Assembly: GCA_033675265.1 (NCBI GenBank)
Contig: JAUJYZ010001222.1
Location: 186,001 to 250,000, forward strand
Length of the DNA stretch: 64,000 nt
Direction of reading: 5' to 3'
DNA from: Actinostola sp. cb2023
Lineage: Eukaryota; Cnidaria; Anthozoa; Actiniaria; Actinostolidae
Under the pieces are notes generated by a model. The model worked only from the letters and a program-made list of their open reading frames with translations, had not been told where the DNA came from and searched no databases. Positions 1 to 11,111 of this stretch are shown here, piece after piece; the first letter of the stretch is position 1, and each line of letters begins with the position of its first letter. A program made the position numbers and the translations under genes.

Positions 1-150
1 TGACTACAATTCTGGTTGAAACGCCTACCTGGTTCAAACAATGTTTAAACAATATCATAAGTAATTTACAATATTCGTGACAATGTTGTATCTTATTTAC
101 AATCTCTCGCCTTCGGCTCGAGATTGTAAATAAGATACAACATTGCCACT
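1..150. repeat. Short hairpin repeat
   Basis: Positions 81-106 and 120-146 are near-perfect reverse complements around a short loop containing cttcgg. This looks like a miniature foldback element. No coding potential is seen at the window edge. Confidence 0.7.
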
Positions 151-190
151 CATATTGTAAATAATACTTATACTACTTGTAGTCTTTTTT

Positions 191-252
191 GATGGGTTTC
201 CTGTGGTAGAGCGCGCGCGCGAAATACGTATTATGTTGGGCTCCCTGTCTCT
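191..252. mobile_element. Fragment of a dispersed inverted-repeat element
   Basis: This segment, which contains gtggtagagcgcgcgcgcg and then gggctccctgt, closely matches one arm of the inverted-repeat element at about 33005-33215. It is therefore a second, partial copy of the same miniature transposon family. Confidence 0.65.
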
Positions 253-295
253 CGGTCCGTACCGCTCTTTACCTAAGATTCTCTTTGCTACAATC

Positions 296-366
296 AAAGG
301 TGTTAGTGTACATACCCACAGCTATGTCCTGATTAACCGTGGTAGTGATTTCCTCGATGTCCTTAG
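296..366 (-). pseudogene. Duplicated fragment of SLC5 exon 14, or an exon of a neighbouring SLC5 paralogue
   Basis: About 71 bases match the 3' part of SLC5 exon 14 and its splice donor (about 11658-11730), with three differences that I can see. Read on the minus strand it encodes [18 protein letters not shown] and then gtatgt. The intact exon encodes the same peptide with DVAVG. Two differences are synonymous and one is Val to Ile. Similarity stops just upstream at a possible acceptor (tgacttag), beyond which the exon-14 sequence is absent. It is either a copied exon scrap or part of a tandem paralogue whose remainder lies off the left edge. Confidence 0.6.
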
Positions 367-383
367 CTCTAAGTCAAGCATCG

Positions 384-440
384 CTCATGCATAGTAATGA
401 GGGAAATTTAGACTACATCTCCCTCATTACTATGCATGAG
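384..440. repeat. Short inverted repeat
   Basis: The arms gctcatgcatagtaatgagg and its reverse complement surround a loop of about 15 bases. It directly follows the exon-fragment duplicate, so the copied segment sits among small foldback elements. Confidence 0.65.
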
Positions 441-2297
441 GATGCAAGTCAGTCCCTCATATACACCAGGTGTACACACAATCATTGGGACCCAAGAGCA
501 AACCGAATCGGTACTTAATCGCTCCTCTACTTATGATGACTCGAGCATTCAAGACGTGTGGGATGTGTGAAGCTCAAAATACAGTGGTATTTTGATATCC
601 ACAACATCGTTAACGCATGCGCAATAGAAGGAAATGCACAAAAGTCGAATTCAAAGGATATTTTATTAGACCTATTTCTGTTATTTGTTCGCACAATGAA
701 ATATTTATTATATTAGTTGGCACTTTCCTCTTTTTCTCAGTGGCGGATCCAGGATATTACAAAGGGGGGTGGATAATCATAAAGCTCTTTCAAGGTATAT
801 ATTCTCCATCATATATATTCTTCATGAGAGAGTCGACTGATTATAATTGTAAAGGCCAGGTGCTGATTTAATCACTAATATCCCTCAGTGCCATGGTACT
901 ACTTATAAGAATTTGGAAGAGAGGCAATTGAGAGGGCTCTATTCAATCGGAATATGCATTCGTTAGTGTTCCTAGGGCCGCCGTACAAAGCATTTCTTGT
1001 GGGAATTCACTCGAAATATTCAACGGCCGACGCTGGGTCCACACGTCGAATAAAAACACCGACTAATACTGCAACTCTGAGTTTGGCTTGGACTTGGTTC
1101 GACAGCTGGAGGGGGAAAAGCTTTCTTTTTGTCTTTCTTTGTGTCCTGTGAATCGATTGTGAAACTGTGATTCTGTGATTCCACGGGCCGTCGAAGTAGC
1201 ATAAGCTTATATTCTTGTCATTTTTTTCGAACATCTTTATAAACCTTATTGTTTTTCAAACGTCCAGTCATTCTCTGTATTCATTCATATACATAAAATA
1301 ACTCAGTCTTATCAAGATTCAAATGATATTTTAAATAGTTATTCAGAATTTTGGGAACAACAGATTTCGCTGAAATCTACAACCTAATTAAAATGCAAGA
1401 GCCTCGTTTTCGTTTGAACAGAATATTAGTGTAAACGTGATAAGTCGCTAGTTGAGCGACCACCTGTCTATAAAAGGAGCGAAAACTTATGGAATCAGTC
1501 TATACATGCATGTATCTCCTATTGATGCAGGCATTTACAAATCAAATTTTCACCACAAAATACAATGTTGTACCGTTTAATAAACGAGCAGGAGTGTTTT
1601 ATCGGGTTTAAAACCACGAGGCGAAGCCGATCTGCGAGTTTATTGGACAGCTTCAAAATCGATCTTCCAAAATAATACATTTTCGGATGATTTCAGTATT
1701 AAAAAACCAGCAAGGAAAACACAAACGCCTCACACATGCGTGCCGCACCGATACTACTAATACTCTCAAAAAGATCCGACATTTGAACGAATGTCCGAAA
1801 TTAAGTGTGACCAAGGAGCGATCTTTCCGGACAACATATATGTCGTCCCGTACAGGGAACAGGGAGGTCAATGATACGACACCAATATGAGACCTTCCCT
1901 TATTAGTATTCTTTATATAGAGAATACTAATGTGGATGGCTTTATATATATAAAGCCATCCTCATTAGAATTCTTTATATAAAGAATACTAATAAGCAGT
2001 GCATTACCGGGTATAAAGATACATGCACGTGATGGATTTCGTCCTTCTGATTGGACGAATTGCTCATTAATTATGCATGAGTTTTTGAAAGTAATGTAAT
2101 ATGCATACTACAACACAATCATTAATTTAAATCATCAACTCATGCAATACTGAAGTATTTCTGTTCATGTAGGAAAGTGGATGTGCTGCTGGTAAAGATG
2201 TACAGTTTTCATGTTCAATGGAGCAACTTCAGGTTGGTGTGTGATGCGTAAGGCATGGTTCTCACGCATTGTACGATATGCAAGCGCAGTGGCCATG
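441..2297. other. Gene-free stretch with small hairpins
   Basis: I see no convincing exon. A degenerate element end (ggcggatccagg followed by a G-run) lies near 742. A double hairpin built from attagtattctttatata blocks lies at about 1897-1995. The open frames here lack signal peptides, domain motifs and splice context. Confidence 0.5.
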
Positions 2298-3373
2298 TAT
2301 CAACAATGCTTGTGTATATGCTTGTGTATCACAGCAATGCTTGTGTATCACAGCAATGCTTATGTATCACAGCACAGCAATAACACAGCAATGCTTGTGT
2401 ATCACAGCAATGCTTGTGTATCACAGCAATGCTTGTGTAACACAGCAATGCTTATGTATCACAGCAATGCTTGTGTAACACAGCAATGCTTGTGTATCAC
2501 AGCAATGCTTGTGTATCACAGCAATGCTTGTGTATCACAGCAATGCTTGTGTATCACAGCAATGCTTGTGTATCACAGCATGCTTGTGTATGCAATGCTT
2601 GTGTATCACAGCAATGCTTGTGTATCACAGCAATGCTTGTGTATCACAGCAATGCTTGTGTATCACAGCAATGCTTATGTATCACAGCAATGCTTGTGTA
2701 ACACAGCAATGCTTATGTATCACAGCAATGCTTGCAATGTATCACAGCAATGCTTGTGTATCACAGCAATGCTTGTGTATCACAGCAATGCTTGTGTATC
2801 ACAGCAATGCTTATGTATCACAGCAATGCTGTATCACAGCAATGCTTGTGTATTGTGTATCACAGCAAGTGTATCACAGCAATGCTTGTGTATCACAGCT
2901 GCTTGTGTATCTGCTTGTGTATCACAGCAATGCTTGTGTATCACAGCTGTGTGTATCACAGCAATGCTTGTGTATCACAGCAATGCTTGTGTATCACAGC
3001 AATGCTTGTGTATCACAGCAATGCTTGTGTCACTGCAATGCTTGTGTATCACAGCAATGCTTGTGTATCACAGCAATGCTTGTGTATCACAGCAATGCTT
3101 TGTCACAGCAATGCTTGTGTATCACAGCAATGCTTGTGTCTCACTGCAATGCTGTGTGTATCACAGCAATGTCTGTGTATCACAGCAATGCTTGTGTATC
3201 TGCAATGCTTGTTTCACAGCAATGCTTGTGCTGTCACAGCAATGCTTGTGTATCACCATGCTTGTGTATCACAGCAATGCTTGTGTATCACAGCAATGCT
3301 TGTGTATCACAGCAATGCTTGTGTATCACAGCAATGCTTGTGTATCACAGCAATGCTTGTCTGCAATGCTTGT
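2298..3373. repeat. 19-bp minisatellite, about 55 copies
   Basis: The unit is gtgtatcacagcaatgctt, repeated with occasional partial units and point changes. Because 19 is not a multiple of three and the unit has no stop in this orientation, long Cys/Gln/Ser-rich open frames run through all three plus frames. These are artefacts of the repeat and not genes. Confidence 0.95.
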
Positions 3374-3384
3374 GAACCAGATCT

Positions 3385-3617
3385 TTGTGTTGGAGTGTGT
3401 GTCTGTCTGTCTGACTGTCTGTGTCGGTGTCACTTTATGTTTGTCATCCTGTCAGCCTGTCACTTAGTCTGAGTACCTACAGGTCTACTACTGATTTGTT
3501 TTGTCAGCCATCTCTCTGTCTGTCTACAGGTCTGTTTGTCTGTCTGTGTTTCTGTCTGTCTGTTTGTCCACCGTCTGTCTGTATATCTGTCTGTCTGCCT
3601 GTTTGTGTTTCTGTCTA

Positions 3618-3648
<31 letters not shown>

Positions 3649-3652
3649 GAGA
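3385..3652. repeat. CTGT-type microsatellite, imperfect
   Basis: A degenerate run of tgtctgtc units with interruptions follows directly after the 19-bp minisatellite. Confidence 0.8.
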
Positions 3653-4369
3653 CTGGTATTCGTTTGTTTACTGTTTTGTTTTACTCTTCATTAGGACCTT
3701 GTAGGAAAACTTAAGGAAGCCTGCAAAACACTTGAACGAACGGCGAGCTCTTAACCTTGAAGATTTTACACTAGATTAATAATGCATGTAGTTAAAATAC
3801 AATGAACGTCTGAACAATACACTTGTATTTGTGACAACATTAAAATTCTCTAAATCGATTGTTTGTTCCACCGACAATATCGCTGCGGTGTTGTACTCCA
3901 GGCACTGATAACACACCAGCACATCTATAAACTGTACATGTATATAGCCGAGTGTATAGGGATAACAGTACACTTTTGGCGTCAGTGACCAGTACATTTG
4001 TTGATAAGGACTTGATTATAAGTTTGTGAGGATAGTTTCCCTGCATATAGTCTACAGAAACATTGATTTTTATATAATAAGGTTATAGTAAATATATGAT
4101 CAGATTGTTTCGCATAAAGTTATCAAACAAAGCCTTTTCATCTTGTAGCACTTTACTGCCTTGATTCTTTTTAGTGCAACATTATCACAAACACATCACT
4201 TGCAGTAGCATTGCAATGCCGTGTTAACACTTGAGCATTTTTCCAAGGAATAAATCTGAAAACTATTGTTTCTTGAGCGGTTAAACTTAGTTTTCTGATT
4301 TGTACCTTGATAAAAGCGCTCAAACATGTTCTTCAGCAACAACTGCGTGTATTATGGTAGTCAAAACCA

Positions 4370-4835
4370 TCTTCTATGCGTTACATTATTGGAAATTAAA
4401 GCTCTTCAAACATAAATGCACAGATACCTCTGTGTTGCTACAATATTAATGAACGATCTTCTACGCATTACATTATTGGAAAAGCTATTCAAATAAACGC
4501 ATAGATACCTCTATGTTGCTACAGTATTCAAACGATCTTCTATGCGATACTTTTCTGGAAAAGCGCTTCATAAAAGGAACGCATAGATACCTCTGTGTTG
4601 CTACAGTATTCAAACGATCTTCTATGCGTTACTTTTCTGGAAAAGCTCTTCAAACGCACAGATACCTCTGTGTTGCTACAGTATTCAAACGATCTTCTAT
4701 GCGTTACTTTTCTGGAAAAGCTCTTCAAACAAAAACGCAGAGATACCTCTGTGTTGCTACAGTATTCAAACGATCTTCTATGCGTTACTTTTCTGGAAAA
4801 CTGAGTTCTTCAAAGCAAGAATATTCATAGATATA
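4370..4835. repeat. Tandem repeat of about 80 bp, five to six copies
   Basis: Successive copies contain gatacctctgtgttgctaca, then a segment with ttcaaacgatcttctatgcg, then ctggaaaagctcttcaaa. Small insertions between copies change the period slightly. Short open frames inside it are repeat artefacts. Confidence 0.85.
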
Positions 4836-5129
4836 CCTCTGCTGTTACATGATTTTCTAAAAAAAATGCATTATTATTATTGGAAGAGGATATTTGTGTG
4901 TATTTATCGTGATCTCATTATATCGGTAATGTTATTAGCAACTATTACAAGAGGATCAGTAGACTTGATATCAGTAGATTGGTTGTTGTTCGGCTAGTGT
5001 CGGGGCCTGAAGATGATTGCGATTGATGTGCTGTTTTGTTCGATGCTTCTTATGTTTATTGTATTGCCAGTTTTTGCTCTCTTAAATTACACATCGATTC
5101 CAAATGTATAACTGAAGCAATTATTAAGC

Positions 5130-5245
5130 TAGATAGATAGATAGATAGATAAACTTTATTTATGTGTCAAATGTAATAGCTGAGGGGAAATCCCTCTACT
5201 AATAGGGGACACCTAAAACTAAATCTAAAATATATATATTAAAAA
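5130..5245. repeat. GATA microsatellite and possible retroelement 3' end
   Basis: A (gata)n run is followed by aactttattta and a short A/T-rich tail. This arrangement is common at 3' ends of non-LTR retroelements in marine animals, but no coding part is present, so the assignment is weak. Confidence 0.4.
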
Positions 5246-5474
5246 TAAATAAATAATATGTTGTCAACATAGCCATCTCTTGTCATTTTGTGTTTCCCCA
5301 CCTTGTTTTAACTCCGAAAAACCCAAAAGACGAAGACGGAAAACCTAGGAAATAGACTTTCCCACATTTGCTTCGATGACCAACGAACAATGGCTTGACC
5401 GAAGTCAAGATTGGGGTAGAAAAAATACAGTAAAATGTATGGAAATGTCTACCCCAGTCTCAAGCTGGTGCTAT

Positions 5475-5609
5475 TAAGCTGCATCTACACGAACAAGTTT
5501 TCCTTGACAAGGAAAAATTGTCGATGTTTTTGTCGTCTGCACAAGCAAGTTTTCCTTGTCAAGGAAAACTTGTCAAGGAAAACTTGCTCGTGTAGCTTGA
5601 CGCGGCTTT
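5475..5609. mobile_element. Short foldback element
   Basis: The arms contain ctacacgaacaagttttcct and, inverted, aacttgctcgtgtag, with extra internal copies of the caaggaaaactt block. It is probably a miniature inverted-repeat transposon. No transposase is seen. Confidence 0.6.
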
Positions 5610-7578
5610 ATTTGTGGGCATTGGAGCAGAATGCGCGGGAAAGGTCTTTTGTCTTTCCTTGGCTTTGAGAAAGTACCGATTCTACCTAATACAACACCAA
5701 AGAAGAGAAAGACAACTTTAACAAAACTTGTTAAAATCACCGAAAGGCATAAAAGACGGACTTTTAATTAAATGCATCATAATGAAACTTAACATTAATA
5801 AAAACTATACCGAAGTTTTCTTCTGATTATACACATATATATATACCTACTACGGTTCTTAATCAAGAATTTGGAGACAATTTCATCCCAATGACACTAT
5901 ATTAAAATAGTAATGAACGTGTTACTCTACTAGTTTTCATTTATTAACTCTTTCCTGATCGAGACTGGTGAAAAACAGAGTGTTATTTTAAATTATCTTT
6001 TACGTCTGTGGGTACAGACAGGAAAGAGTTAATCCTGTTTTTTTTCTTCCTATTTCTTTACTATAATATCTAGAGGAAATGTTTAATTTTGTATCGTACG
6101 CCGGTGCTTTTGACCAGTAGTGTCAATTATAGTTCATCGACGGAGTCAGTCAGGTTCGCTAATCTGATTCTTTGTAATTAAAGAAAACTGGTGAATTACC
6201 GTTGACTTAATCATACTAGGGCCATTTTAATGATGGTTGTATGACCAAATGATTAGACCACAGCCGATTGAATACGTTTGTAATACTCTAATATACTGAT
6301 TGCTGTCGTGAAATAACGAGTAAAAACACTGAAGAAATTAAAATTGGACAGCGATTTAAAGAGGAGCTAAAAAGGAATGAAAAAATTAAATTAAAAAAAA
6401 TTGAAAAAAAAAATTGAAGACAAAAAATTTCCCTTCCCTCATCGGTCTAGTTTGTACAAGGATAACGCCGGATTCTACTAAAATATTTACATCGCTATAA
6501 AGCGAATCAGAAAGGATTATTTAACGTTTGATTGTAGCAATTATCAGATACATCGTTGAGCAGCAAACTCTTTAACGTACTCTTCGAATTTTCTGCGCAA
6601 CTGAAGAACATGCAAAAATATGGTTAGATACAGATCCAAGGTCTAAGTCAGTTATATCTGATTTGATAGATCGAGTCTTTCTCAAAAACGTTGTCTACCG
6701 GAGCATATGTATACTATCAATACTACAACTCGCTCACGTAAAAAACAAATGGATGAAGTTCTCGAAGTAATCGGTTTTCAATTTTATTTTTGAAAAGCCG
6801 GTATTTCAGAAATTTGTTAACTTCGTAGATGGATAAATATGAAGTAATTTTGTCCTATTTATCATTGTTTATACATATGTACAACCTTTTTGACAATGTA
6901 CAGTTTATAGACGATAAATGAGCGAGGAATGTTTGCAGGCAAGCGGTGCTCAGTTCAATTGCGTGAAGCTTAATGAATCAATTTAATGACCGGTAATTCC
7001 GGGACCAAAAGCTAGACATTTCCAAGGAAATGATTCATGACTGAGTTTATTATTTCGTTGAACTTATCAAGATTTTGAAGTGGATAGAACGCAAATCGAC
7101 TTACTGTAAAATTAATTCTATTGTCACTAATGAAGATCAATTGAACGCATAATTGCGATTTTTTTTTCCGTGCTTATTATGTCTATCTTAGTTATTGATA
7201 TATAGACTACTGCAAGCCGTTTAATAACATTGCAATTGATAAGAACCGATATAAGTATCGACAGACCTGCTGAGTTTTTGATTAGAAAAAGGCAAGTGAA
7301 TTTGTGGATCCATCGCAAGAACTGAACACCAAAGGCACGTGTAAGTACCAGGAAACTTTAATCTTACCGACAGTTATGCATGCCACATTCGCACCGCCAT
7401 ATGCTCGCTTTAAAGTGCATGGTTTAACTAAAGAACTAAAGTTTGTGTAGACTATTATCTGTTAAACTAGTGACTATCAGTAAACTTGCATCATAGAGAA
7501 ATTAATTCGAAATATGGTGGTTTAATATATTTCGGTTCTAGTAACATTTGATACTCTTTTGAAAGCTGTGCTCATTCA
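5610..7578. other. Gene-free AT-rich stretch
   Basis: No exon is supported here. The only structure noted is an inverted repeat at about 5944-6032 (ttaactctttcctg and its complement). Confidence 0.5.
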
Positions 7579-8018
7579 GGCCCCGTCCACACTAATCCGT
7601 TTTTGAAAACCTCCGTTTTCCTTTGACCGAAAACGGATAAAAATCTCTGCGTCCACACTATGGTTTTCGCATCGTATTCAACCGTCACATTAATGCGTTT
7701 TCGCTTAAAAGCGCATACATTTCGGTGCGTTTTGGCCTTGCGTCCACGCTAAAACCGATGAAATACGCTGTTTGTTTACACCGAGAATTCTAGGTGGTGT
7801 GACGTCAGCGTTTTCGAAAGGCTCCGTTTTCGCCGACCACCGACTAATACGATGGATCTGCGTTTTCAAAAGTCTCCGCTTTGAAAAGCGTTTTCGAAAA
7901 CCTCCGTTTTCATAGATAAACATCTCCGTTTTCGATCGTCTTAGTGTGGACGCTCGGTAAAAACGCATAAAAATGTATGCGTTTTCAAACGAAAACGGAG
8001 CATTGTGGACGTGACTCC
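7579..8018. mobile_element. MITE with GGCCCCGTCCACACT end
   Basis: The left end reads ggccccgtccacactaatcc and the right end, inverted, reads ggagtcacgtccaca. The interior consists of shuffled cgttttcgaaaacctccg blocks in both orientations. A related and shorter element starts near 50493 with accccgtccacactaaaac. The element carries no protein-coding region. Confidence 0.7.
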
Positions 8019-8610
8019 AGGCTCGTAAAACTGGAAACGATAGACTTCTACCAACGTAACTATTTGTTCATTAGCATTAGAAAAGTATAATATTAATAGC
8101 CATTTAAAATAGTCCCTTGGATGTCCCCCCAGTCTTTGATATAGTTTTTTTCTGTCTGCACCGGTCCAACACAACGTACTGACTTTTGTGCTCACCGAGG
8201 CATTTTCGTTCCCCTAGTTAATATATTTTATTGCCATGAAAATGTTTAAAAAAAATATTGGACAATATTGTTCGAACTAAATTTTGTGTTTAATGAACTT
8301 AAACTGACACGTGTAAAAGACACTAAGTTTACTGACGTAATTCGGACGGTATAGTCTTTCGTACGGTGAACTGAACATGTAAGGCATATTCTAGCATTTT
8401 ATGATGGGACAGCTTTGTTCGAGTGAGTTATCTAGCTTGTCACTGATCAAACAAGCTCCCTAAGTTTCACAAATTCGCCTTCGCTGCTCTCAGAATTAAC
8501 ATGATAGATGATTACAAGATAAAAGAGATCGTCGTCACACTTCATCAAAAACCCATCATGAAAGACAGTCATTACAGAAAGAAAACTTTTGAAATTTTAG
8601 ATTGTTGAAA

Positions 8611-9571
8611 ATGGACGCGAAGAAGACGGTATTTTTGGCTGTCATGGCCTGCGTACTGCTGACAGTGTGTATCGAACAAACATCTGCCCAAGGAGGGCTC
8701 CGGTGGGGGCGACGTGAATTGAGACAACCAAACGAAATTGCTTGGGTCCCTAAAGATTGGCCTTTCGAGAAGAGGACAGTCCAAAAGAAGAGAGGTAAGT
8801 TGCTACTAAAACCGCTGAAACATGCTTACTGTACGTACTATCTAGTGTACTAGCTGTCGCACTAGTATTATGAACATGCACTATAACCGATGTATACGCG
8901 AGAGCAATTGAAAAACAAAATGCGCATCAAAATTCTTTATACGAATTTAAAACCAACCGACATCATTCTTGAGGATTCTCTTCCAAAGTTTTAACCCACA
9001 ATTTTTACTTGACAAAACTATCTCTCTTAATCTTCCTTAACTTTGTTCTTCATTTTTCTCGACTCTTAGGGCCGAGGCAGGCGAGGAATTGGCGAAACAG
9101 GAATTGGCGAAACAATGTTACTAGTCGCCATGTTCCTTCCTCAACATTGTTGCCTGCAGCTCGTGCAAACTAGAAAACATTTGTTTTTAAAAACTAATTT
9201 TGCTTCCGAACATGAAAAGTGTTGCGCGCGCGAACAAACAAGGACACATGACGCGAAACACGCGTTTAATTTACACAACATAGTTTCCTCTGCACCTCGG
9301 TCCTTATATTGACTTCTATACTCTAACTGAATATCTGTTGGAAGCTTAATAAATAAATAAATCATGAAATCACACTGTCATAATACGAGAGGAGAAGTAT
9401 GCTTTCTTGGTTAATAACAATCAACAGAAATGACATTTGATTAAAATACATCTACTGAATGACTGCAAAGTCAATTACGCACTGTTTCATATATGTCTCA
9501 TGTGTCAAATGTTATTAATAAAATATATTTTTGCCGTTACTATTTCAGAATTCAAGTTCGGCAAATTCTAA
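8611..9571 (+). CDS. Candidate neuropeptide precursor (RWamide type), two exons
   Basis: The coding exons are 8611-8794 and 9549-9571, joined across a 754-base intron with donor ggtaagt and acceptor tatttcag, phase 1, giving 68 codons. Residues 1-26 form a classic signal peptide with a hydrophobic core (VFLAVMACVLLTV). Cleavage after TSA exposes Gln27, followed by GGLRW-G-RR. Gln can cyclise, GRR is a dibasic amidation site, and the expected product is pGlu-Gly-Gly-Leu-Arg-Trp-amide. This closely resembles Antho-RWamide II (pGlu-Gly-Leu-Arg-Trp-amide) of sea anemones. Further KR (54-55) and KKR (59-61) sites follow, and the second exon encodes EFKFGKF before the stop, a possible second amidated peptide. 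I chose the ATG at 8611 because the frame upstream has only TTG. Processing is inferred and expression is unknown. Confidence 0.7.
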
Positions 9572-9661
9572 TGAACACCTACGTAATGATTAACCCAAGC
9601 AATATCTGAAAGCTGCGAATCTGCAACATATTTACCCACTGATCTCTGATATGTTTATTCT

Positions 9662-9667
9662 AATAAA
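9662..9667 (+). promoter_or_regulatory. Poly(A) signal of the peptide precursor
   Basis: AATAAA lies about 90 bases after the stop codon at 9569-9571, a typical distance. On the opposite strand 9654-9659 also reads AATAAA, available to the converging SLC5 gene. Confidence 0.5.
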
Positions 9668-9824
9668 GAACTGAATCCTTGTACAATTAACAAGAAATGC
9701 CTTCGCTCAGTTAAACTTTAATAGTGAAAATAATATAAGGGGGGGTAGGGTAGGGGGAAGGCGGAGGAGGAGGAGGGGGAGGGGAGGTTTCAACGCCGCA
9801 AACGATCAGCTGTAGATATAGCGG

Positions 9825-10390
9825 GGGAGGGTCGGTAAGATAAAAGAGGTATAGATACAGAGGGAGAGGGTCGATACGGTAAAATAGGTATAGATATATA
9901 ACAGGAGAAGTTCCGTAAGGTAAAATAGGTATAGATATATAGCGGGAGAAGTTCCGTAAGGTAAAATAGGTATAGATATATAGCAGGAGAGGGTCGGTAT
10001 GGTAAAAGAGGTTTATATATAGCGGGAGAGGGTCGGTACGGTAAAAGAGGTATACATATATAGCGGGAGAGGGTCGGTAAGGTAAAAGAGGTATGCATAT
10101 AGCAGGAGAGGGTCGGTACGGTAAAAGAGGTATACATATAGCGGGAGAAGGTCGGTAAGGTAAAAGAGGTATACATATAGCAGGAGAGGGTCGGTATGGT
10201 AAAAGAGGTTTATATATAGCGGGAGAGGGTCGGTACGGTAAAAGAGGTATACATATATAGCGGGAGAGGGTCGGTAAGGTAAAAGAGGTATACATATAGC
10301 GGGAGAGGGTCGATACGATACTATATACGTTAAAAGAGGTTTTATATATAGCGGCAGAGGGACGATACGGTAACAGAGGTATGATATAGC
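9825..10390. repeat. Tandem repeat of about 40 bp in the SLC5 3' region
   Basis: About 13 copies of a unit containing agcgggagagggtcggta, then ggtaaaagaggtata and a variable ta-rich spacer, end just before the SLC5 stop codon. In the SLC5 transcript this would form a pyrimidine-rich repetitive 3' UTR. Long minus-strand open frames across it are repeat artefacts. Confidence 0.85.
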
Positions 10391-10425
10391 GGGAAATCCA
10401 TATCCCGGGATCCATATATAAACTC

Positions 10426-11026
10426 CTATATCGAGAAATACACAAACAGAGCAATACAAACGCATGATATAAAGGCAAAGTTGACATTGAGGAATGTTTT
10501 GGCCCGTGGATCCTGTTTCAGTGACATCAATACGTCCAATCTTCGCTGCTGTTCCATGGCGGCTTTTCTGGCTTGCTCGCTGTCTTCTTCGTAGCCACAA
10601 AACCAGTTGCAGAATCGCTTGGTCCATGACGACGGCGAATCTGCAGTGAATAAGGTTCTCATTATATCTTATACTACTGTACTATATATAGTACTTATTA
10701 TGAAACAGTGCTTGATCGTTCGACAGCCCGAGACGTTTATGAGGGTCTATTCTTGGTTCCTATGCCATTATATCTGTATGTCTGATCTGTCTGTCTGTCT
10801 ATCTGTCTGTCTAATCTGTCTGTCTGTCTGTCTGATCTGTATGTCTGTCTGTCTGGTATGCCGTATGTCTGTCTGTATGCCTGTCTCATCTGTATGTCTG
10901 TCTGTATGTCTGATCTGTATGTCTGTCTGTCTGATCTGTATGTCTGCATGTCTGTATGTCTGTATGTATGTCTGTCTGTCTGTCTGTCTGTCTGTCTGAT
11001 CTGTCATGTCTGTATGTCTGTATGTA

Positions 11027-11071
<45 letters not shown>

Positions 11072-11080
11072 GATCTGTGC

Positions 11081-11111
<31 letters not shown>

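Noticed and set aside
2211..3472. Long Cys/Gln-rich open frames (up to 418 codons)
   Set aside because: They are the 19-bp minisatellite read in three frames, all giving the same 19-residue periodic peptide. There is no codon bias or splice evidence.
9711..10627. Minus-strand Tyr/Pro/Leu-rich frames up to 258 codons
   Set aside because: They run through the ~40-bp tandem repeat and into the SLC5 last exon in wrong frames.
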